Positions 36,355 to 42,994 of a stretch of 44,421 nucleotides of DNA are shown piece by piece. This stretch comes from Corallococcus carmarthensis. GTDB lineage: Bacteria; Myxococcota; Myxococcia; Myxococcales; Myxococcaceae. The notes under the pieces were generated by a model that saw only the letters and a list, made by a program, of their open reading frames with translations, was not told where the DNA came from and ran no database searches. The number at the start of each line of letters is the position of its first letter. The first letter of the stretch is position 1. The translations under genes and the position numbers were made by a program. The DNA is taken from contig NZ_RAWE01000067.1 of the NCBI RefSeq assembly GCF_003611695.1, forward strand, positions 1 to 44,421, in the 5' to 3' direction.

Positions 36355-36393
36355 TCGACAGGTTTCGGACACGGGGTCTACGATGGCCCCGTC
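36355..36393 (+). promoter_or_regulatory. Candidate promoter giving a leaderless mRNA
   Basis: TCGACA (36355-36360) and TACGAT (36379-36384) are 18 nt apart, matching sigma-70 boxes at 5 of 6 and 4 of 6, and the MBL gene's ATG is only 9 nt after the -10 box. No ribosome binding site is present. The spacer and -10 region also contain acgggg/ccccgt arms (36371-36376, 36387-36392). Confidence 0.4.
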
Positions 36394-37791
36394 ATGCCCA
36401 CGCGCCTGCGCATCATCCACTTCGACGTGTCCCAGGGAGAGTCCTCCCTCATCAGCCTGCTGCCCGCGGGCGGCACGGAACGGCACATCCTCATCGACGG
36501 CGGCAAGCTGGGCCGCGGCCGGTACGTGCTGCGCATCCTGAAGAAGCTGGGCGTCACGAAGCTGGACGCCGCCGTGTGCACGCACCCGGACGGAGACCAC
36601 CACGAGGGGCTCACCCCGGTGGTGGAGGGCCTCACCGTCACGGCGCTCTACGCCCCCGCGCACGTCTCCGACAGCCACAAGTACGACAAGCTCAAGCTCG
36701 CCTGCGGGCTGCACGGCACCACCTGGAGGGACGCGGCCGTCGGCAACAAGCTCATCGACGCCAACGACTGCCTGCTGAAGATCGTCCACGTGGGGCGAGG
36801 CACCGTGAGTGACGACAACCCGGCGAGCATCGGCTGCACGCTGAAGTTCCACGACTTCACCTACTTCACCGCCGGGGACCTGCCCTACGAAGACGAGGAG
36901 CGCCTGGGGCTGGGCCACATGTGCGCGTTCAAGTGCGGCCACCACGGCGCGGAGACGAGCACCTCCGCGAAGTTCGTGAAGGCCCTGAAGCCCACCGCCG
37001 CGTTCATCTCCGCGGGGCACCACAACCACGACCATCCCCGCCAGTCGGTGTTGGACATCCTCTGCGGCTCGAAGCCGCTGCAGCGCTTCTATGTCACCAA
37101 CTGCGAGCCCGACCGGACGGGCTTCGTGGGCCGCAGCGGCGCGAAGCCCAAGGGCTTCGCCGCCAGCGTCCGGCCGAGCGGGGTGCTGGGCCACCTGGTC
37201 CTCTACACCGACGACACGCTCGCCCAGCAGCACGACGGCACGGGCGTCACCTTCCGGGTGGCGCACCCCTCGGATCCGGGAACGGGCTTCGCCTGGAAGT
37301 GGTACGCGCACGTCTGCACGAAGGAGAACCACGTCCCGGAGACCGCGCCGCCGCCAGTCACGTCGCCCTTGAGCGACACGGAGCTGCCGGTGTTCGACCT
37401 GGTGACGCTGTCCACCACCATCCAGGCGCTGCGGAACACCACGCCCACCTACAGCTTCGCCAACCTGGTGAGCGACTCCCAGTCCCCGTACTTCAACATG
37501 CCCGGCAGCCCCATCCGGGACTTCGTGAAGGACCCGGACAACTTCCTGAAGGACACCAGCTCCAAGAAGCGCAAGAACAGCGGCAGCACCGCGCCCAAAC
37601 CCAAGCGCGTCTACGTCCACCCGAATGACACCCAGCGCATGGCGAAGTGCGTGTGGTGCGACAGGGCCGCGGGGAAGACGGTGAAGTACCTGGCCACCTG
37701 CGGCTGCGACATGGACTGGTACGTGTGCCCCCGGTGCAAGGACCAGGAGGACGACGAGGTCCCCTGCGACGACTACCTCATCTCCGCCTGA
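36394..37791 (+). CDS. ComEC/Rec2-type MBL hydrolase with C-terminal Cys cluster
   Basis: The N-terminal 260 residues form a metallo-beta-lactamase fold of the kind found at the end of ComEC and as stand-alone proteins: DVSQGESSLI, LIDGGK, the metal motif THPDGDHHEG (His64, Asp66, Asp68, His69), FTAGDLP and KCGHHGAETS. It should be a nuclease, phosphodiesterase or other metal hydrolase. A linker and a long variable region follow, then a basic segment (SSKKRKNSGSTAPKPKR) and a C-terminal Cys cluster (CVWC, CGC, CPRC) that could bind zinc. No signal peptide or membrane segments, so unlike ComEC it is cytoplasmic. Start is supported by the immediate start of strand 1. The C-terminal pairing with a zinc ribbon is unusual. 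Confidence 0.8.
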   Translation: MPTRLRIIHFDVSQGESSLISLLPAGGTERHILIDGGKLGRGRYVLRILKKLGVTKLDAAVCTHPDGDHHEGLTPVVEGLTVTALYAPAHVSDSHKYDKLKLACGLHGTTWRDAAVGNKLIDANDCLLKIVHVGRGTVSDDNPASIGCTLKFHDFTYFTAGDLPYEDEERLGLGHMCAFKCGHHGAETSTSAKFVKALKPTAAFISAGHHNHDHPRQSVLDILCGSKPLQRFYVTNCEPDRTGFVGRSGAKPKGFAASVRPSGVLGHLVLYTDDTLAQQHDGTGVTFRVAHPSDPGTGFAWKWYAHVCTKENHVPETAPPPVTSPLSDTELPVFDLVTLSTTIQALRNTTPTYSFANLVSDSQSPYFNMPGSPIRDFVKDPDNFLKDTSSKKRKNSGSTAPKPKRVYVHPNDTQRMAKCVWCDRAAGKTVKYLATCGCDMDWYVCPRCKDQEDDEVPCDDYLISA

Positions 37792-37941
37792 GCGGGCTCG
37801 CATTCCCGCCTCCAGGTGCACGCCTGCCCAGCACGCCTGCACGGGGCGGCCGGGCGGGCGTGTCCCAGGGGGCCCCTTCCCCCGGACGCGTGGCATCCCA
37901 CTTTTGGTGGGCCGCGTTTCGGCCCAACCCGGGAGAGGTCC

Positions 37942-39165
37942 ATGCTCGCAGTCGTCTACAAGCAGAACAGCCAGGTGAAGGTGGAGGAGGTCGAGGACCC
38001 CAAGGTGGAGGCGCCCACCGACGCCATCATCCGCGTCACCTCCGCCGGTATCTGTGGCAGCGATCTGCACATGTACGAGGGCCGCACCGCGTCCAAGGCC
38101 GGACAGGTGTTCGGCCATGAGAACATGGGCGTCGTGGAGCAGGTGGGCCCCGGCGTGACGAGCATCAAGAAGGGCGACCGCGTGGTGCTGCCCTTCAACA
38201 TCGCCTGCGGCACCTGCTTCGACTGCGTGCGCGGCCGCACCGAGGCGTGCCTCATCGCCAACCCGGAGGCGCCGCACGCGGGCTACGGCTACGCGGGCAT
38301 GGGCCCGTACCGGGGCGGACAGGCGGAGCTGCTGCGGGTGCCCTGGGCGGACTTCAACTGCCTGAAGCTGCCCGGACAGCCGGGCGACGACCTGGAGGAC
38401 GACTTCCTCCTCCTGTCGGACGTGTTCCCCACCGCCTACCACGGCACGGAGCTGGCGAACGTGCGGCCGGGCGCCACGGTCGCCGTCTTCGGCGCGGGGC
38501 CCGTGGGCCTGCTCGCCGGCTACTGCGCGCTGCTGCGCGGCGCCTCGGAGGTCTACGTGGTGGACAGCGTCCCGGAGCGCCTGGCCAAGGTGAAGGAGAT
38601 GGGCGCCATCCCCATCGACTTCACCAAGGGCGACCCGGTGAAGCAGATCATGGACCTGCGCCGCGGCAACCCGCTCATCATGGGCGCGCTGCGCTCCGGT
38701 GAGGAGAAGGCCCTGGGCGTGATGTGCGGCATCGACGCCGTGGGCTACCAGTCGCGCGACAACAAGGGCGCGGACGCGCACGGCGGCCGGGAGAAGCCCA
38801 CCCAGGTGCTGGAGCAGCTGGTGGAGCTGGTGAACCCCACGGGCTCCATTGGCGTCGTGGGCGTCTACATCGCGCCGGATCCGGGCGCGAAGGACGAGAA
38901 CGCCAAGCAGGGCATCTACCCGCTGCCGTGGGCCAAGGTGTTCGACAAGGGCATCACCGTGGGCACCGGCCAGACGCCGGTGAAGCGCTACAACTACTTC
39001 CTGCGCGACCTGATCATCGCGGGCCGCGCCAAGCCTGGCATGATCGTCAGCCACCGCCTGCCGCTGCAGGACGCGCCGGACGCGTACAAGAAGTTCGACG
39101 CCCGCAAGGACGGCTACACCAAGGTCATCCTCAAGCCCCAGCTCAGCCCCAAGGCCCGCGCTTAA
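37942..39165 (+). CDS. Zn-dependent alcohol / formaldehyde dehydrogenase
   Basis: This medium-chain dehydrogenase of 407 residues has catalytic-zinc ligands Cys38 (GICGSD) and His59-Glu60 (FGHEN), structural-zinc cysteines at 89, 92, 95 and 103 (CGTCFDC...C), and a Rossmann loop GAGPVG with an acidic residue further on for NAD. The long stretch GYQSRD through the insert of about residues 280-330 and the C-terminal IVSHRLPLQDAPDAYKKF match the glutathione-independent formaldehyde dehydrogenase group (FdhA-like). It would oxidise formaldehyde or a related aldehyde or alcohol, with NAD. GGGAGAGG just before ATG fixes the start. The 150-nt leader (37792-37941) has a small cccac/gtggg hairpin near 37896-37910 and no other feature. 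Confidence 0.9.
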   Translation: MLAVVYKQNSQVKVEEVEDPKVEAPTDAIIRVTSAGICGSDLHMYEGRTASKAGQVFGHENMGVVEQVGPGVTSIKKGDRVVLPFNIACGTCFDCVRGRTEACLIANPEAPHAGYGYAGMGPYRGGQAELLRVPWADFNCLKLPGQPGDDLEDDFLLLSDVFPTAYHGTELANVRPGATVAVFGAGPVGLLAGYCALLRGASEVYVVDSVPERLAKVKEMGAIPIDFTKGDPVKQIMDLRRGNPLIMGALRSGEEKALGVMCGIDAVGYQSRDNKGADAHGGREKPTQVLEQLVELVNPTGSIGVVGVYIAPDPGAKDENAKQGIYPLPWAKVFDKGITVGTGQTPVKRYNYFLRDLIIAGRAKPGMIVSHRLPLQDAPDAYKKFDARKDGYTKVILKPQLSPKARA

Positions 39166-39183
39166 GGCCTCACCGGCTCCAGG

Positions 39184-39209
39184 CCCCAGGGTGCGCGTGC
39201 ACCCCGGGG
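39184..39209 (+). terminator. Hairpin after dehydrogenase gene
   Basis: Stem cccc-a-gggtgc / gcaccc-c-gggg (39184-39194 with 39199-39209, one internal mismatch) lies 18 nt after the dehydrogenase stop. No T tract follows. Confidence 0.45.
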
Positions 39210-39232
39210 TCCTGGCGGTATAAGGTTTGACG

Positions 39233-39613
39233 GTGGACGCCCTGGACAAACCCTCGACCCTGCTGGTGGTCGAGAGCTACGACGACCTGCGCGAGGCCCT
39301 GGCGGCCCTCCTGGTGCTGGAGGGCTACACGGTGATGTCCGTGGCCACGGCCACGCAGGCGCTGGACGTGCTGTCCCAAATCCCCCAAATCCCCTCCCTG
39401 GTGCTGCTCAGCCTGATGCTGCGCAACCCGGAGGATCAGCGCTTCCTCGCCCGGCTGCGGAACCTGGACCTGACGTCGCGGCTGCCGGTGCTGGCGCTCA
39501 CCGCGGACCCCGACCTCCAGGCGGCCCCGCCGGGGACCGTGGGCCTGCTGGGCAAGCCGGTGCGCACGGAGGTGCTCCTGGCCGCCGTGGACCGCTACCG
39601 GACCCGGCACTGA
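39233..39613 (+). CDS. Receiver-like protein lacking the phospho-acceptor Asp
   Basis: A single receiver fold of 126 residues with all secondary-structure landmarks: strand 1 TLLVVESYDD, strand 3 LVLLSLML, strand 4 VLALTAD, strand 5 GLLGKPVR. The residue expected to be the phosphorylated Asp in strand 3 is Ser60 (VLLSLML instead of VLLDLML), and the first acidic pair is Glu-Ser, so ordinary phosphorylation is unlikely. It may act by protein contact or ligand binding. I start at GTG 39233 preceded by AAGG; TATAAG at 39219-39224 lies 8 nt before it, so a near-leaderless transcript is possible. It is not in an obvious operon. Confidence 0.8.
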   Translation: MDALDKPSTLLVVESYDDLREALAALLVLEGYTVMSVATATQALDVLSQIPQIPSLVLLSLMLRNPEDQRFLARLRNLDLTSRLPVLALTADPDLQAAPPGTVGLLGKPVRTEVLLAAVDRYRTRH

Positions 39614-39724
39614 GGGCCCGTCCACAGGGGCGGATGTAGGCATGGAAAGGCCGCAACCGTGGGCGGCAAGGGTCGATAATCCATCAACGTCCACCGGCTC
39701 GGTGGTTCGAGGGGGAGACCCATC

Positions 39725-40750
39725 ATGTCCAGAATCGGTGAATCCATTGGCGGCGCCATCGCGGCGCGAGTGCAGCAGGCCCTGACCCCGGAGGTCCGCC
39801 CGACGCCTCCGCCGCCCGCCGCGCCCGTCGCGCGGCGCCCTTCCGACACCTTCGAGTCCGCGCCCGCCGCCCGTCGTGGCGGCCCCGCGCTGGGGGGTTC
39901 CACTCCCGCGGCCACGCCCACCCCGGTGGGCACGTCCGGCACGGCGGTGCAGACGAACGGCACCACGGTGGCGGACTACCAGGTGGGTCCTCCCCGCCGC
40001 CCGGACATCCACCACGACAACGGCTTCCTGCAGAACCCCAACGACCCCAACGACCCGAACCCCATCCCCACGGAGAGCCCGGGCCTGGGTGACTACGCGG
40101 CGCTGGCCGAGTGGGAAGTGAAGCTCCGGGGCGCGCGCGCCCTCCAGGGCGTTCCGGGCGTGCCGCACAACAACATCCCGGATGGCCTGGACACGTACGA
40201 CCACTTCCTGCACGGCAACGGGGCGGACCGGCACTTCGACTACGAGCGCTTCGTCAGCACGGACCCCGCCGGCCAGGCGGTGCTCACCAACTCCACGCGT
40301 GACACGCAGCAGGCGGCGGAGGCCACCTACAACCAGATGATCGCGCAGGACCCGTCGCTGGCCGGCAAGCCGGTGACGTTCCAGATCACCGGTTCGCAGA
40401 TTGGCGTGGGCTCCAGTGAGCAGTTCCCCTACCCGGAGACGGAGAACTGGCAGAAGGCCATTGGCGGCCACTCCATCTGGAACAGCGCGACCGTGACGGT
40501 GTACCCGCCGGAGACGCCGGGCGGGAAGCCCCGCTTCGAGATGGACATGACGCTCCACGCGGAGGACCGCTACAACTTCAACCCGGGCCAGCAGGACATC
40601 AACACCGGCACGCCGGACGCGGCCAACGGCCGGCTGGAGCGCACGGGCCTGGGGCACCAGTACACCAACTACGGCACGCTCCAGCGCCATGTGACGTGGG
40701 ACCAGGGGAGCCCGGAGAATGCGACGTCGCGTCCCATCGGTGGCCGGTAG
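39725..40750 (+). CDS. Effector-like protein, candidate secreted toxin
   Basis: A 341-residue protein with a short amphipathic N-terminal helix (MSRIGESIGGAIAARVQQAL), then 70 residues of Pro, Ala, Thr and Gly linker, and a folded C-terminal part from about residue 105. It has no Sec signal peptide. Its last 65 residues carry HAEDRYNFNPG (His278 to Gly288), then QDINTGTPDAANGRLER, TGLGHQYTNYG and HVTW. That resembles the C-terminal pattern I associate with polymorphic or type VI toxin domains (family memory, not a search). The colicin-M-like DxYxFN core is only partly met: the HR pair is absent. GAGGGGGAG lies upstream of ATG. The stop overlaps the small lipoprotein gene by 32 nt, as in effector-immunity pairs. 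Confidence 0.6.
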   Translation: MSRIGESIGGAIAARVQQALTPEVRPTPPPPAAPVARRPSDTFESAPAARRGGPALGGSTPAATPTPVGTSGTAVQTNGTTVADYQVGPPRRPDIHHDNGFLQNPNDPNDPNPIPTESPGLGDYAALAEWEVKLRGARALQGVPGVPHNNIPDGLDTYDHFLHGNGADRHFDYERFVSTDPAGQAVLTNSTRDTQQAAEATYNQMIAQDPSLAGKPVTFQITGSQIGVGSSEQFPYPETENWQKAIGGHSIWNSATVTVYPPETPGGKPRFEMDMTLHAEDRYNFNPGQQDINTGTPDAANGRLERTGLGHQYTNYGTLQRHVTWDQGSPENATSRPIGGR

Positions 40751-41219
40751 GCACACGCTCGCTACCACCCTGCTGCTGGGGTGTGTTTCGCTGGCCTGCG
40801 ACAAGCCCTCAGGGGGGAGTGCATCCATGACGACAGAGACGGCCGCACCGGCGGCGAAGACGGGGACGGACCTGGAGACGCTGGAGAAGACCGTGACGCT
40901 GCCGCGCCGCCCCCAGGCGGTGCAGTGGCGTCACTCTCCTCGAGGCATCCCGGGCGGACTGGGCCCCACGGACACGCAGTTCCTGGCGGTGCTGGAGTAC
41001 CCGGCGGCGGAAGGCCAGGCGCTCCAGGCCGCGCTGAAGCCCACGCGGCTGACGGTGAAGGTGGATGACGGCGGGTGGCTGCCGCAGGCCACCCGCGACG
41101 CCCTGAAGGGGGCCACCGCATACGACGCGGCGCCCTTCTTCAAGGGCTCGCTGCGCCAGGGCACCGTGTTCCAGCTGCCCCAGTCCAACACCTTCGTGCT
41201 GGTGCTCTTCAGCAGCTGA
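40719..41219 (+). CDS. Small lipoprotein, candidate immunity protein
   Basis: A 166-residue exported protein. The N-terminus has Arg residues, a hydrophobic core (TLATTLLLGCVSL) and a lipobox ending at a Cys in SLACDKPSGG, so it is probably a lipoprotein in the periplasm. After a Thr/Ala linker comes a compact alpha/beta domain (from VTLPRRPQAVQWRH to the C-terminus NTFVLVLFSS). I know no named family. The ATG lies inside the last 32 nt of the effector-like gene in another frame, with GGGGAG 8 nt upstream, so its translation depends on the first gene. A lipoprotein coupled to a putative toxin is the usual shape of a periplasmic immunity protein (inference). Confidence 0.6.
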   Translation: MRRRVPSVAGRHTLATTLLLGCVSLACDKPSGGSASMTTETAAPAAKTGTDLETLEKTVTLPRRPQAVQWRHSPRGIPGGLGPTDTQFLAVLEYPAAEGQALQAALKPTRLTVKVDDGGWLPQATRDALKGATAYDAAPFFKGSLRQGTVFQLPQSNTFVLVLFSS

Positions 41220-41247
41220 GCCCGCACGGATAGAACGAAGCACCAGG

Positions 41248-41286
41248 GGCCCGGCCGCGAACGCTCGCGACCGGGCCTTTGTTTTT
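41248..41286 (+). terminator. Strong intrinsic terminator after the lipoprotein gene
   Basis: A 13-position stem with one mismatch (41248-41260 with 41265-41277, 4-nt loop) is followed by tttgttttt (41278-41286). It lies 29 nt after the stop, closing the two-gene unit, and ends just before the convergent carboxylesterase stop. Confidence 0.9.
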
Positions 41287-41292
41287 CGCGCG

Positions 41293-42855
41293 CTACGGCG
41301 TGCCTTCAGGCCGGGACTTCTTCGTGGGCGTCGTGCCGTGCCGCGCGGTGCGCTGCGCGCCGGACGTGTCCCCCGCGCCGCTGTCCGCGCCGCTGATGAT
41401 GGCGCTCACCAGCAGGAAGGCGTTGAGGCGCAGCTGCATGAAGTTGTTCTCCACCTTCGGCGGCTGCTGCATGCGCAGGGTGCGGTCCTCGCCCTGCTGG
41501 TGCTTGGGCCACTCGGTCGCGGACGCGGGCGCGCCGGTGCGGGCGAACTGGAGCAGCCAGCCGCTCACCTGGCGCGAGTACGAGCGGTCCTCCTCGGAGA
41601 GCACGTCCTGCGTGGGCGGGCAGCGGGCCACGGTGTCCAGGAAGTACGGGACGTCCGAACCGTGGGGGACGCCGTCGGGGAACTCCGGGCGCAGCTCCTT
41701 GGCGGTGTATTCGAAGTAGTAGCGCCACGCGTGGGAGACCTTCTGGTGCAGGTCCGCGACCTGCCGGGGGATGAGCGTGAAGACGATGTCGCGGCACACC
41801 TGCCGGGCCAGCTCCTCGTCGGGCGTCACCCCCGGGTAGAGGATGCCGATGGGCACGTTCTGATCGCGGAGCGCCTGGAGGATGTCCATGGGGTCGCGGC
41901 CCATGGCCTCCATCACGCTCACGTCGTCGCTGGTGCTGCCCAGGATGAGCGGCACGCGCGCCTGCTGCTGGGCCTTGAAGGTGGACAGGATGGACTGGGG
42001 CATCACCGTGTCGCCGCACACGGCCACGGGCGCCAGGGAGTGCTCCGGCGGCTGCGACCAGAAGGCGTCCGCGGGCAGCTTGCGCAGGCGCTCCGGCGTC
42101 GCCTCCGCGTCCGGCACGCCCATGCCCCGGATGAGCGCCTCGCCCTTGGGCAGCGCCTTCTCCAGGGGCACCTCGTCCAGGCCGTACACGCTCATCGCCA
42201 CGCCCCGGTGGAAGTAGGGCCGCGCGGCCTCCATGCAGAAGAGGGACAGCACGCTCTTGGCGCCCGCCGACTGGCCAATGAGGGTGACGTTGTCCACGTC
42301 CCCGCCGAACTTCGCGATGTTGCGGTTCACCCACTGGAGGGCCGCGACCTGATCCAACAGGCCGAAGTTGGCCGCGCCGCCGCCGGGCTCCCGCTGCAGC
42401 GCCGGGTGGGCCAGGAAGCCCAGGTGGCCCAGGCGGTAGTTGAGCGTGACGAGGATGGCGTCCCGCGACGCCACGGGCACGCCGGTGTACGGAGGCAGGC
42501 CGCTGGCGCCAATCACATACGCGCCGCCGTGGATCCACACGATGACGGGCAGCTTCGCCTGGGCGTCCACGCGGGGCGTCCAGACGTTGAGGTAGAGGCA
42601 GTCCTCGGCCATGGGAACCGGGTCGCCGCCACCGCCCGCGATGCAGGCCTCACGCGACTGGAGCGAGGAGTGGCCGAACTTCGACACCTGACGGATGTGC
42701 TTCCAGGGAATGACCGGGGCGGGCGGACGCCACCGCAGCGCGCCCACGGGGGGCTGGGCGTAGGGAATGCCCTTGAAGGCATACACCCCATCCTCGACAA
42801 TGCCTTGCAGTTGACCTTCGACGGTGCTGACGACCGGAGCGGACTGCTGGACCAT
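41293..42855 (-). CDS. Type-B carboxylesterase / lipase
   Basis: A 520-residue serine esterase of the carboxylesterase type-B family. The markers are FKGIPYAQPPVGALRW near the N-terminus, EDCLYLNVWTP, the oxyanion motif HGGAY, the nucleophile Ser196 in GQSAG, an acidic residue in the GSTSDDVSVME region, and the catalytic His in VPHGSDVPYFLD. The C-terminal 25 residues are Ser/Thr/Ala- and Lys-rich and look disordered. No signal peptide is present from ATG 42855, which has a G-rich site (GGGGGG) about 8 nt upstream; the frame open to 43053 overlaps the neighbour's end and is not needed. The substrate (esters of alcohols or p-nitrobenzyl type) is unknown. Confidence 0.9.
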   Translation of the reverse strand: MVQQSAPVVSTVEGQLQGIVEDGVYAFKGIPYAQPPVGALRWRPPAPVIPWKHIRQVSKFGHSSLQSREACIAGGGGDPVPMAEDCLYLNVWTPRVDAQAKLPVIVWIHGGAYVIGASGLPPYTGVPVASRDAILVTLNYRLGHLGFLAHPALQREPGGGAANFGLLDQVAALQWVNRNIAKFGGDVDNVTLIGQSAGAKSVLSLFCMEAARPYFHRGVAMSVYGLDEVPLEKALPKGEALIRGMGVPDAEATPERLRKLPADAFWSQPPEHSLAPVAVCGDTVMPQSILSTFKAQQQARVPLILGSTSDDVSVMEAMGRDPMDILQALRDQNVPIGILYPGVTPDEELARQVCRDIVFTLIPRQVADLHQKVSHAWRYYFEYTAKELRPEFPDGVPHGSDVPYFLDTVARCPPTQDVLSEEDRSYSRQVSGWLLQFARTGAPASATEWPKHQQGEDRTLRMQQPPKVENNFMQLRLNAFLLVSAIISGADSGAGDTSGAQRTARHGTTPTKKSRPEGTP

Positions 42856-42903
42856 GTTTGGAACCCCCCACGAGACCCGGCACGCCAGGAGCCGGGCGGA
42901 AGC

Positions 42904-42932
42904 GAAGTAGAGGGTTGGCCCATGCAAGTCAA
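42904..42932 (-). promoter_or_regulatory. Candidate sigma-70-type promoter of the esterase gene
   Basis: On the minus strand TTGACT (42932-42927) and TACTTC (42909-42904) are separated by 17 nt; the ATG at 42855 lies about 40 nt after the expected start. The -35 box is good, the -10 box poor. Confidence 0.35.
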
Positions 42933-42994
42933 TGCGATGGACCTCAAAGACAATCACCCGTCCGCAAGGCGACGGACCCCCAGACCGCGGAGCA

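Noticed and set aside
36073-39249. 1058-codon minus-strand open frame across MATE, MBL and ADH genes
   Set aside because: It is an antisense shadow over three well-supported genes, with low-complexity, Arg/Val/Gly-rich translation and no recognisable domain or ribosome binding site.
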